Source of the DNA: Lachnospiraceae bacterium | GTDB taxonomy: Bacteria > Bacillota > Clostridia > Lachnospirales > Lachnospiraceae | Length of the DNA: 64,000 bases | Direction of reading: 5' to 3' | NCBI GenBank assembly: GCA_022792885.1 | Contig: JAAWBX010000026.1 | Span: forward strand, 1-64,000 | In this document: piece after piece, positions 26,095 to 34,219 of the stretch | How the letters are laid out: every line of letters starts with the position of its first letter | Numbering within the stretch: the stretch's first letter is position 1 | The notes under the pieces: model-generated | Told to the model about the DNA's origin: nothing | The model's input: the letters and a program-made list of their open reading frames with translations, nothing else | Databases searched by the model: none | Program-made: the position numbers and the translations under genes

Positions 26095-26188
26095 GAAATA
26101 TCATCATCCTTTTTCTAAATATACAGAACCCAAATCATCTCTGTGGAGATTTTCGCGCTTCCTCCTGCTTTCCCAATAAAATCCTCTG

Positions 26189-26944
26189 CTACAGAACGTG
26201 TAAGGTCAAAACCACTTCATTCGACCGGTTTCCGTCCGTATCCACCGCAAAAATATGGATCCGGTAAGTCCCCGGCGTATTAACGTCATATTCCCCGTTT
26301 ACATTCAGACGCCGGAACAGATCATCCTGGCTGTCCTTATCATCGGTGATCGAAGCAATATAACTTCCGAAATAAAAATTCTGTCCCCGATTGATGCTCA
26401 CTTCCGACTGACTCAAAGTAATCACCGGATTTTCCGGGGCGGCCGGCGGCTCCTGCACCGCAGGCGGCTCCGTCTGCGGAGGCTGCGTTGCGGCCGGTTC
26501 CGGCTCCGCCTCCGTAGCCGGCGGCGTTTCCGGCTCGACAGTTGGCGCCACGGCCGGTTCCGACGGCGGCTCCGCTCCCGCTTCCGGCGGCTCCGGAGAA
26601 ATCACCCCGCCTTCCGACGTCTGATAATAGATGATCCGGGAAGCTCTTGCCACATTCCCCGCCTTATCGCTGGCAGCGTAATAAACCTTAGCCGTCTGGC
26701 CGTCTGTCAGCGGATAAAAGGAGGAAACCGTCAGAGTAGCGCTCACATCTCCGTCTTTTGCGTCCTCAGCCCGGACACCCGAAAGAAGAACCGATACATC
26801 CTCGCCCTCCCGATACGTCACCGTATTCTCATCAAATCGTATCTCCGGCGCTTTTCGATCTTTTCCCATATAAAAAACCAGGAAAAGGACAAACAGGCAA
26901 ACACCTGTCCCGGCCAGCGCGATTATCATCCGTCTATTTGTCAT
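26189..26944 (-). CDS. Exported Ig-like protein with Pro/Glu-rich linker
   Basis: This 251-residue protein has an N-terminal membrane anchor (about residues 7-27). A DUF5011/Ig-like beta domain follows (KAPEIRFDENTVTYREGEDV to about 110), then a Pro/Glu/Thr-rich stretch (about 113-170) and a second small beta domain ending in VVLTLHVL. It is probably anchored in the membrane and spans part of the wall. It is co-transcribed with cpsD upstream and the PglF-like gene downstream, which suggests a role at the polysaccharide assembly or attachment site. No enzymatic motif is seen and the family role is unknown. Confidence 0.7.
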   Translation of the reverse strand: MTNRRMIIALAGTGVCLFVLFLVFYMGKDRKAPEIRFDENTVTYREGEDVSVLLSGVRAEDAKDGDVSATLTVSSFYPLTDGQTAKVYYAASDKAGNVARASRIIYYQTSEGGVISPEPPEAGAEPPSEPAVAPTVEPETPPATEAEPEPAATQPPQTEPPAVQEPPAAPENPVITLSQSEVSINRGQNFYFGSYIASITDDKDSQDDLFRRLNVNGEYDVNTPGTYRIHIFAVDTDGNRSNEVVLTLHVL

Positions 26945-26950
26945 TCCTGC

Positions 26951-27649
26951 TTACTCCCTGTTCTCCTCGCCGTAATATTCTCCGTAGTATTTCCCATAAT
27001 AACGGCCGTAATAACTGTTTTTCCCGATCTTTACCTTATTTAAAACAACTCCCAGCACATTGGTGCTCTTCTGAAGCTGAGACAAGGTTCTCTGCGCAAA
27101 CTTATAACTGACGCCGCCGGAAGCAACAACCAAAACGCCTCCGTCGCACTGCTTGGCCACCAGAGCGCTGTCGATCACGCTCCCCAGAGGCGGCGTGTCG
27201 ACAATCACATAATCATAAACTTTGCGAAGACCCGCCAGCATATTGGTGAAAAGAGAGCTCCCAAGAAGTTCCGCCGGATTCGGAGGCGTCGGTCCCGCCA
27301 GAATAATACTGAAATTCGGTACATTGGTCTCGTGAATAACATCCGCGATACCGTGCTGACCGGACAGGAAATGACTCAACCCTTTGGTTCCCTTCGTAAT
27401 CTTATATCGCCCCGCAATCACGGATTTCCTTAAATCCGCGTCCACAAAAACCACCTTTTTACCGGCCTCAGCCAGGGACACACTCAGGTTCATCGTTACC
27501 GTAGACTTCCCTTCATTCGGCTCGCAACTGGTAAAAGCGATCGTCTTCATGTCCGAACCGCAAAACAACAGATTCGTACGAAGAGACTTATAAGATTCCT
27601 TCAACTGAGTCGATATATCCGTCTGTAAAATTCGAACCACATTACTCAT
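26951..27649 (-). CDS. cpsD: CpsD/CapB-type tyrosine kinase (BY-kinase)
   Basis: This 232-residue P-loop kinase has Walker A (SCEPNEGKST, 41-50), Walker A' (VVFVDADLRKS) and Walker B (YVIVDTPPLG). The C-terminal tail has four YYGx repeats, giving eight tyrosines for autophosphorylation. With its membrane partner CpsC it controls polymer length and export, and the CpsB phosphatase reverses the phosphorylation. The start overlaps the cpsC stop by one base and has AAAGGAGG upstream. It is the separate-polypeptide form seen in Firmicutes. Confidence 0.93.
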   Translation of the reverse strand: MSNVVRILQTDISTQLKESYKSLRTNLLFCGSDMKTIAFTSCEPNEGKSTVTMNLSVSLAEAGKKVVFVDADLRKSVIAGRYKITKGTKGLSHFLSGQHGIADVIHETNVPNFSIILAGPTPPNPAELLGSSLFTNMLAGLRKVYDYVIVDTPPLGSVIDSALVAKQCDGGVLVVASGGVSYKFAQRTLSQLQKSTNVLGVVLNKVKIGKNSYYGRYYGKYYGEYYGEENRE

Positions 27650-28428
27650 CAGGCTCGTCCTCCTTTCGCGGCAGGTCTTTTCTTTTTCACCGGGCTCTTC
27701 TTCCTCTTGCTGCGTATCTCTTTCTTTTTATCTCCTTCTTCCGGTATCATGGCCAGAACACTCTTACCCAGATACTTTTCCACATCCTCCTCCGTCTTAA
27801 CGGAATCATCCAGGAAAAAAATTGCCAGAATCACCACGCAGGCCAAAAGGAACCCGGCAGCCGCCCCGATCAGAAGATTTTTCTTAAGATTCGGACTGGA
27901 TGCTCTGGTAGGTACTTCCCCTTCCTGATACACATTGACCTTTTCCAGTCCCATGATATCCACGATCTGATTCGCCGAAATCTCGGCAATAACATCCACG
28001 ATCTGCTTAGCTTCATACGGATCCTCCGACGTCACGGTAATATCCAGGATACGAGTATTCGTCGGGTTCGAAACGGAAACCATTCTGGACAAATCCTTAG
28101 CTTTTATCGTCAGACCCAAGCGTTCAATCGCCTGCTCCATTACCGTATTGCTCGTAATCATGCTCTTAAAATCGTTCGTCAGAGAAGTAGCTGCGCTGAT
28201 ATCCGAGCTGGTAGCCGCCCCTTCCGAGTTCTGACGATTCATAACGTAAAGACTCGCCGTAGACTGGTACTTGGACGTCATAAGCGTGACCGTGACCAGG
28301 GCCATCGCCAGCGCGCATACGACTGCGCTCAGCACAATGATAACCGCCTTATCCCAGAGTTCATAAAAAACTTCCTTCAGGTCGATCTCAATTTCCTCGT
28401 TGTTTGTTACTTTCTCCATTGGTTCCAT
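27649..28428 (-). CDS. cpsC: CpsC/Wzz-type chain-length determinant and kinase activator
   Basis: This 259-residue protein has two membrane helices (about 28-50 and 184-206) around an extracytoplasmic Wzz-like domain, a proline-containing segment before TM2, and a Lys/Arg-rich cytoplasmic tail. It controls polysaccharide chain length and activates CpsD. The ATG at 28428 was chosen because GGAG lies eight bases upstream; a TTG at 28473 would overlap the previous gene. The cytoplasmic tail immediately precedes the kinase gene, the split counterpart of Wzc. Confidence 0.9.
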   Translation of the reverse strand: MEPMEKVTNNEEIEIDLKEVFYELWDKAVIIVLSAVVCALAMALVTVTLMTSKYQSTASLYVMNRQNSEGAATSSDISAATSLTNDFKSMITSNTVMEQAIERLGLTIKAKDLSRMVSVSNPTNTRILDITVTSEDPYEAKQIVDVIAEISANQIVDIMGLEKVNVYQEGEVPTRASSPNLKKNLLIGAAAGFLLACVVILAIFFLDDSVKTEEDVEKYLGKSVLAMIPEEGDKKKEIRSKRKKSPVKKKRPAAKGGRA

Positions 28429-28469
28429 ACCGGAATCTCCTTTTTTCTTCTTTCTCTCGTCAGCATCGA

Positions 28470-29204
28470 TCAAAACAGATCTTCATCCCGCCAAATCCGG
28501 GACGGATTTTCCCACATAAGCTCTCTTACATAGTCTTCGCCGTATTTTTTCTCTATATAAGCAGCACAATCCGACAAAATCGGCGTCCTTGCCGTATCCT
28601 CATGGGCATCGCTTCCGATAAAATGAATCATCTCGTATGCCAACAGCTTTCGGACGAAACGGGCCGTATGCCACCCCTCTCTTCCCGCAATGCTTCCCGC
28701 ATTCACCTGTATGGCCACTCCGCCGTCTATCAATTCCGCAATTCCTTCATAGTCCTTCCGCAATGCCTGATACCGCTCTGCATGAGCCAGAATCGGGCGA
28801 AAACCGGCCAGAGAAACATTGTAAAGAGAACGACGTATCTTTTTTACCGACTCCTGCACGCCAAATTCCACGAGCATATAACGGCTGCCGGCCATGGAAC
28901 GACACGTCCCGCTTTCCATATGGTCGCAACTGTCCGAATGATACTTGCATTCATTCCCCAGATACAGTCTAAATTCCGGGTGAATTTTTTTCGCTTTTTC
29001 CTGAAGAAGATGCCATCCCCTCTCGACTTCCTCTCCGAATACGGGAAATCTTCCCGGGTTAAAATGAGGGGTAAGAATCATGGCCCGCGTTCCGCTATCC
29101 CATGCTTGCTTAAGCATCCGTTCCGCTATCGCCATATCTTTCGCCCCGTCGTCCACACCCGGTATCAGGTGACAATGTATATCTGCATATCCGCTATTCA
29201 ACAA
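28470..29204 (-). CDS. cpsB: CpsB-type PHP tyrosine phosphatase
   Basis: This protein of about 244 residues is a PHP-fold metal-dependent phosphatase with YADIHCHLIPGVDDGAKD near the start, LTPHFNPG, LGNEC, ILAHAERYQ and FIGSDAHED. These supply the His/Asp metal cluster of CpsB/Wzb-like enzymes that dephosphorylate CpsD. No ATG is available: translation starts at one of two adjacent TTG codons (29204 or 29201) after AGAGGG. It is the first gene of the polysaccharide operon, 76 bases after the predicted transcription start. Confidence 0.92.
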   Translation of the reverse strand: MLNSGYADIHCHLIPGVDDGAKDMAIAERMLKQAWDSGTRAMILTPHFNPGRFPVFGEEVERGWHLLQEKAKKIHPEFRLYLGNECKYHSDSCDHMESGTCRSMAGSRYMLVEFGVQESVKKIRRSLYNVSLAGFRPILAHAERYQALRKDYEGIAELIDGGVAIQVNAGSIAGREGWHTARFVRKLLAYEMIHFIGSDAHEDTARTPILSDCAAYIEKKYGEDYVRELMWENPSRIWRDEDLF

Positions 29205-29286
29205 TATCCCTCTTTCCTATTCCCGATAAACTACCAAAAAATGGCGCAAAAATACACACATTCGAAAAAGAAGCAATTTCATACAA

Positions 29287-29315
29287 ATTATACACGTCTT
29301 GTATCAAAATGTCTA
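29287..29315 (-). promoter_or_regulatory. Main promoter of the polysaccharide operon
   Basis: On the minus strand TAGACA (29310-29315), a 17-bp spacer and a perfect TATAAT (29287-29292) predict a start near 29280. It is divergent from the rpsT promoter. The intervening AT-rich sequence shows no clear operator. Confidence 0.82.
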
Positions 29316-29393
29316 CCGTTTCTTTCGACCATTTTCTTGCGTCAAATATCAAACATTTTTGTATCTTTTTTCCGATTTTTTCTCAAAAAACGA

Positions 29394-29422
29394 TTGACAA
29401 CCCAACCCCCTTTCGCTAAAAT
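29394..29422 (+). promoter_or_regulatory. rpsT promoter
   Basis: TTGACA (29394-29399), 17 bp and TAAAAT (29417-29422) form a strong sigma-A promoter about 80 bp before rpsT. Confidence 0.8.
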
Positions 29423-29500
29423 ATAACAGTATGTTTACATTAGGACGTCCGTGTCCGGCCTTAATGCAAACCAGGTATAAGAATATTTGGAGGTTTAGAG

Positions 29501-29764
29501 ATGGCGAACATTAAATCCGCTAAAAAAAGAGTTTTGGTAGCCGAAGCCAACGCTGCCAGAAACAAAGCGATTAAGTCCAAGGTTAAGACTTCTGTCAAAA
29601 AAGTTGACGCTGCTATCGCTGCCGGCGATAAAGCTGCTGCACAGGCATGCCTGGTAAGCGCAACGAGAGAACTCGACATGGCGGCAAGCAAGGGGGTTTT
29701 TCACAAGAATACCACCTCCCGGAAGGTTTCCCGCATGGCAAAAGCCGTTCATGCTATGAACTAA
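29501..29764 (+). CDS. rpsT: 30S ribosomal protein S20
   Basis: This 87-residue basic protein begins MANIKSAKKRVLVAEANAARNK and ends RMAKAVHAMN, the S20 signature. It binds 16S rRNA in the small subunit. A strong promoter and GGAGG before the ATG suit a highly expressed gene, and it is monocistronic, ending in a terminator. Its length is normal for S20 and nothing is unusual. Confidence 0.97.
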   Translation: MANIKSAKKRVLVAEANAARNKAIKSKVKTSVKKVDAAIAAGDKAAAQACLVSATRELDMAASKGVFHKNTTSRKVSRMAKAVHAMN

Positions 29765-29836
29765 GCACGAAGATTTTATTAACCCAACCCCTTGCAGGAA
29801 GCGCTGTTTACAGCCTTTCGTATATGAAAACAAGAG

Positions 29837-29876
29837 AACCGGTCTTCAAGGTGTGGAAGACCGGTTTTTTGTTTTT
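29837..29876 (+). terminator. rpsT terminator
   Basis: An 11-bp stem (29837-29847 with 29856-29866) and a run of T after it form a strong intrinsic terminator between the convergent rpsT and holA genes. It may act on both strands. Confidence 0.9.
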
Positions 29877-29882
29877 ATAAAC

Positions 29883-30863
29883 CTATCTGGCGCCCGAAAA
29901 TTCTACGATCAGCAGTTCCACCGCCAGCGTATCGGACAATTTGCCGGTCTTGACCGCCTCCTCCGAAGCCGCACATCGCTCCGCGCACCGATACAATTCC
30001 GTTTTCTCAAAAGCCCTGACCTGATTTTTAAGTTTTCCGACGGCAAACGGCGGCACACCGAGCGCCTTCGCCATCCGATCCGTCCCCGCCCCTTTTTCCA
30101 TCAGTTCCTTCATTAACAAAAGCTGATGAAAATGCCTGGAGATCAGCGCCAAAATCCTGCCCGCGGATTCCCTCACGGTCAGCAAATCATAATACAGCTT
30201 CAACGCCTGCGCCTGACGTCTTCCCGCCACGGCACCGATCATATCAAAAACCTTTCCGGTCACCTGCTGACAACAGACCGCCTCAATATCCTGCACCGTC
30301 ACGACGTTCCGTCCGCCGGTATAAGCCGTCAGCTTATCCAGCTCCGATCGGATATAATCCATATCATCCCCCGTCAGCGAAAGAAAATAATCCATAGTCT
30401 GCCCGGTGATCTTTTTCCCCGCTTTTTTCAGGATAGACCCGGCCCAGACGGAAAGTTCGGAGAACGGCTGACGTTTTAATTCCACTACACGCCCCAAAGA
30501 CGCCGCTTTTTTATAAAATCGGTTTCTTTTATCGACGGCCGCCTCGACAAAAAGAAGATGGGAAGTCTTCGGCATCCGCTCCAGATAATCCGGCAAAACT
30601 CCGGCGTCCTTCTTAAACCAACCGCTGCCGTCCACGATAATCAGACGCCGCTCGGCAAAAAAAGGCATGGTTTCCGCGATATCGATCACCTGGGAAATAC
30701 CGACCTCCTTCCCGTCCCACACCGTCAGATTCATCTGGTCTTCCCCCGTTATGGCTTCCTTTAACCGCCCTCGATAACTGCGCTTCAGAAAATTCTCTTC
30801 CCCGAACAGACAATATACCGGTTTAAAACTCCCCGTTTGAATATCTTCGTTTAAATTCTTCAT
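29883..30863 (-). CDS. holA: DNA polymerase III subunit delta
   Basis: This 326-residue protein matches HolA: YCLFGEENFLKRSYRGRL near the start, a middle region with SGWFKKDAGVLPDYLERMP, and the C-terminal LISRHFHQLLLMKELMEKG segment. It opens the sliding clamp as part of the clamp loader. It is the last gene of the com operon, 17 bp after comEC, an order (comEC-holA) common in Firmicutes. Length and ends look complete. Confidence 0.92.
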   Translation of the reverse strand: MKNLNEDIQTGSFKPVYCLFGEENFLKRSYRGRLKEAITGEDQMNLTVWDGKEVGISQVIDIAETMPFFAERRLIIVDGSGWFKKDAGVLPDYLERMPKTSHLLFVEAAVDKRNRFYKKAASLGRVVELKRQPFSELSVWAGSILKKAGKKITGQTMDYFLSLTGDDMDYIRSELDKLTAYTGGRNVVTVQDIEAVCCQQVTGKVFDMIGAVAGRRQAQALKLYYDLLTVRESAGRILALISRHFHQLLLMKELMEKGAGTDRMAKALGVPPFAVGKLKNQVRAFEKTELYRCAERCAASEEAVKTGKLSDTLAVELLIVEFSGAR

Positions 30864-30880
30864 GATCCCATCCCTATTCC

Positions 30881-33235
30881 TTACTTTCCAAAGGTCCGTA
30901 GCCGCACATTTTCTCCATCGGCGAGAAAAGAAACCGCGCCTTCCCGTGACGTAACCCGAACTTCACAACCGATTGCAGAAAGCCGCGCAAGCGTTTCTTC
31001 ATGAGGATGCCCGTACCGGTTCTTCTCCCCGCAGGAAATCACCGCCCATTCCGGCCTCTGCCGTTTTAAAAATTCTTCCCCGGTAGAATAACGCGAACCG
31101 TGATGCGCGGCTTTTAAAAAGGTCAGAGAAGTACCCGGCAAAAAGGCCAATACTTCTTTCTCTCGCTCCTCCCCCAGATCCCCGGTAAAAAGAGCTCCAA
31201 AATCCCCGTAACGCAGAAAAAACACCAGCGACGCGTCGTTCTCCTCCTCCACCCGGCTTCCCGCCGCCGGATAACAGCATATAACTTCCGCTCCCGATTT
31301 ATCCTGCAGCCCCATTCCGGCCGTGAGCTCCCGGCATCGAATCCCATGTTCCGCCGCCTCATCCTTCCATTGCCGCCGCTCCTCCTCTTTTCCGCCACTC
31401 ACCCCGGATATCAGAATCTCACCCACACAAACTTCATTCCCGGTCAGAAGTCCGGATACTCCGTTCGTATGATCCTCGTCCATATGCGTCACCGCCAGAT
31501 AATCCACACGAAAAATCCCCATATATTTTAAGAAAGGAAGGATTCGATATTCCCCCACATCCCTCACGTCCGAAGAACCTCCGTCGATCAGCATAGTCTT
31601 CCCGGAAGGAAACTGCAAGAAAAGGCAATCCCCCTGCCCCACATCCAGACAGGTTATCGTCAACTCTTTCGGCGCCGGACGGCGCAGAAAAGACAGGGAA
31701 AAGACAAAAAGAAATAACAGCAAAAGCCGGCCGTCCCACCGTTTCCTCTCCTTCCGTCTTCTCTCCGCCCGCTTCCAAAGTACAAACAGCGCCAGCAGCC
31801 AGAACAATCCGAAACAAACCAAACCCGTCAAAAACGGCCGCCCGGTCCGGATCCGGCCACCCGGCAGATTCGACGCCCACCTTCCCGCCCGGCAGAAGAT
31901 TTGAAGAAGAAAATGTACCGGCATAAAGAGCAGGGCGCCTCCCTTAAGGGAAATACAGCCCACAAGCAAACCGGCCATTCCGACGCCCACCACAAGCGGC
32001 AACATAGGCACCAACAACAAATTCAAAAACAAACCGGGCGCCGGATACTCATAAAAGTGTCCGACCACGGCCGGAAGCGTCGCGATCTGCACGGAGAGAT
32101 TCAGCAAAAAGGCATTCTCCAAAGGCCCAGGACGATATCGATCCCTCAAAACCGGATGGATCAAACCGATCCCGGCCACAGCCAGAAAAGAAAGCTGAAA
32201 ACCGGCCTGAAAAAGCAGATACGGCGATTTCATCAAAAGAAACAGGCCGGCCGCCGAAAAAGCAGAGGGCAGGTCGTAAGGCCTGTCCGCCATCTCTCCG
32301 AATAAAAACAGAACGAATCCGACAACGGCCCGAACGGAAGAGGCCGTTGTCCCTACGACAGTCCCATACCCGGCAACCAACAGAACGCTTCCAAGAACAG
32401 ACGCAGGATAAGAAACAACCGCTTTCTTTTTCAGAAACCGGAAAACGTTCATCCCGATCAGAGAAATATGAAGGCCGCTGACCGCCGCCATGTGCGAAAG
32501 CCCCCCGGCAGACAAAGCCTTTGAAACTTCCTCCGGAATCCTTGACTTTTCGCCCAAAAGAACCCCGCATAAAAGGCCCATGGTATCCCGCCAGCCCCCG
32601 GAAGGCGCCAACTCCCCGATCCGATCCAGAACGGCCGTCCCGCCCATTCGAATCCGGTAAAGCCATTTCATCACTCCGTTCGTCCGAACCGCCGTGACCG
32701 ATAAAGACTCGGGAAAAAATATCCCTTCTATATAAAAGGCACGGTAATAAGAACGACTGTCAAACTGCCCCGGATTGGATGCCTTTTCCAGAGCCCGGCC
32801 CTCCCCTTTCGCCAGAATCCGATCCCCCGGTTCCGCCTCGGGAAACGTATCCACGTACAAAAGCAGGCCCTGCCCTTCAATCACCCGCCCCTCCGACGTC
32901 AGAAAACGGATATCCGTCAGATGAATCTTAAAACCTCCCGCCGAACACCGGATATCCCGTACCCGTCCGGCGATCTCTCCTCTTACCGGTTCGGCCGCCT
33001 CCTCTAAAAGAAAACGTAGCGGTGAAATTCGGTCCGCTCTGAGCATTCCCCCGAAACCGATCAGAAAAAAGACCGGAAGAAGAAGCCACCGCCCGGCCCG
33101 TCTGACACACACAAACAATACCACCGACAGACATACGCCTGCCGCTAGCCACGCCACTCCCGCTTCCGGGTATTGATAAGCCAGAATCTCTCCCAAAATA
33201 CTCGCTCCAAACGCCCACAGAAGTGGTCTTTTCAT
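30881..33235 (-). CDS. comEC: ComEC/Rec2 DNA-uptake channel protein
   Basis: This 784-residue protein has the full ComEC layout. An N-terminal helical and OB-like part (to about 200) is followed by the multi-helix competence domain with MAAVSGLHISLIGMN. A C-terminal metallo-beta-lactamase-like domain (from about 530) has ITCLDVGQGDCLFLQFPSG, the VTHMDEDHTNG metal motif and AAHHGSRYS. In transformable bacteria it carries single-stranded DNA through the membrane. The gene is intact, with comEA in the same operon; many non-competent Clostridia keep it too. Confidence 0.93.
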   Translation of the reverse strand: MKRPLLWAFGASILGEILAYQYPEAGVAWLAAGVCLSVVLFVCVRRAGRWLLLPVFFLIGFGGMLRADRISPLRFLLEEAAEPVRGEIAGRVRDIRCSAGGFKIHLTDIRFLTSEGRVIEGQGLLLYVDTFPEAEPGDRILAKGEGRALEKASNPGQFDSRSYYRAFYIEGIFFPESLSVTAVRTNGVMKWLYRIRMGGTAVLDRIGELAPSGGWRDTMGLLCGVLLGEKSRIPEEVSKALSAGGLSHMAAVSGLHISLIGMNVFRFLKKKAVVSYPASVLGSVLLVAGYGTVVGTTASSVRAVVGFVLFLFGEMADRPYDLPSAFSAAGLFLLMKSPYLLFQAGFQLSFLAVAGIGLIHPVLRDRYRPGPLENAFLLNLSVQIATLPAVVGHFYEYPAPGLFLNLLLVPMLPLVVGVGMAGLLVGCISLKGGALLFMPVHFLLQIFCRAGRWASNLPGGRIRTGRPFLTGLVCFGLFWLLALFVLWKRAERRRKERKRWDGRLLLLFLFVFSLSFLRRPAPKELTITCLDVGQGDCLFLQFPSGKTMLIDGGSSDVRDVGEYRILPFLKYMGIFRVDYLAVTHMDEDHTNGVSGLLTGNEVCVGEILISGVSGGKEEERRQWKDEAAEHGIRCRELTAGMGLQDKSGAEVICCYPAAGSRVEEENDASLVFFLRYGDFGALFTGDLGEEREKEVLAFLPGTSLTFLKAAHHGSRYSTGEEFLKRQRPEWAVISCGEKNRYGHPHEETLARLSAIGCEVRVTSREGAVSFLADGENVRLRTFGK

Positions 33236-33248
33236 ATTTTATTCCTTT

Positions 33249-34208
33249 TTACTGCGCTACATAATCCAATTGCCTCTCCAACGGATTTTCCAGTGAAAGA
33301 CTGTCCCGAAACACAATCGACGAGTTCCCGTCAACCATAATCTGAACCTTGCTGACCGTAGACAATTCCGCAAGAGAATTTACCAGAGAGTATACCGGGA
33401 TATATTCGCTGACATCCAACGCATCGTTCAAAAACGCTCCGTTCAGATTCACATAACAAATCTGATTCCGAATCTGCACGCCGTTGATCTTGACCGTGGA
33501 GGGAAGCGACGGATAATGTCCTTCTTCCTTGGGGCCGGACAATATCTCACTGACCACCAGATGCTCGATCGAAATTCCCTGCGCCGGCACCGTCACCTCC
33601 CGAATCTCCGGCAGAAGCTTCGTGCCGGTCTCGTCCGTGAAATAAAGCGTTATCGTCTGACTCGCCGCCATATCCTCCACATCCGACACCCGCTCGATAA
33701 AATCCGAACCCGTCACATATCCGTTCTGGCTGCCGGCCGAATCGATCAGAGGCTGATCGTTGACATAGACGGAAATATAATCCACGCCCTCCACCTGCGT
33801 CAAAGTCTTCGCCAGAGCCGCCCGGCACAAAACTTCCACCGTAGGCCGCATATTCAGGTAATTCCCGTCAAAATACAAATACAAAATTTTATCCGTCAGC
33901 GTAAAACTCTGAAGATAAAGATTCTCCGGCATCGCCGAATTTTGCTCCAGCGCCCCCGACGCCATTTTTACCTGTTCCAAAAGTTCCCCGACTATGCTTT
34001 CCGTCTCCGTCGCCTCACAGGTATAATTATAAGCCGACAATTTGGTCCCGGCTTTATTTATCGTGTAAACCCGATAAGTCCCTTCCTTTAACTCGCCGTC
34101 AAGCGTCGTCTCCTCCCTGTCCCTTCCTCTCTGGCAGGCGGCGCACAGACCCGCCAGAAAAACGACCCCAAGGCAGATCAGGAAAAGACGGATTCCTTTC
34201 TGTTTCAT
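33249..34208 (-). CDS. GerMN-domain lipoprotein
   Basis: This 319-residue protein has a hydrophobic signal with a lipobox-like end (LAGLCAAC, Cys near residue 25). Two sporulation/germination (GerMN) domains follow, each with a core like LYFDGNYLNM or CYVNLNGAFLN and a following VNSLAELSTVSKVQIMVDG. In Bacillus, GerM acts at the spore/forespore interface. Here the gene lies between a histidine kinase and comEC, so a sensory or envelope role linked to the kinase is possible. Confidence 0.83.
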   Translation of the reverse strand: MKQKGIRLFLICLGVVFLAGLCAACQRGRDREETTLDGELKEGTYRVYTINKAGTKLSAYNYTCEATETESIVGELLEQVKMASGALEQNSAMPENLYLQSFTLTDKILYLYFDGNYLNMRPTVEVLCRAALAKTLTQVEGVDYISVYVNDQPLIDSAGSQNGYVTGSDFIERVSDVEDMAASQTITLYFTDETGTKLLPEIREVTVPAQGISIEHLVVSEILSGPKEEGHYPSLPSTVKINGVQIRNQICYVNLNGAFLNDALDVSEYIPVYSLVNSLAELSTVSKVQIMVDGNSSIVFRDSLSLENPLERQLDYVAQ

Positions 34209-34219
34209 CCTGTTCCCCC

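Noticed and set aside
29340-29393. AT-rich inverted sequence between the cps and rpsT promoters
   Set aside because: Runs of A and T pair loosely, but there is no GC stem, so it is neither a terminator nor a convincing operator.
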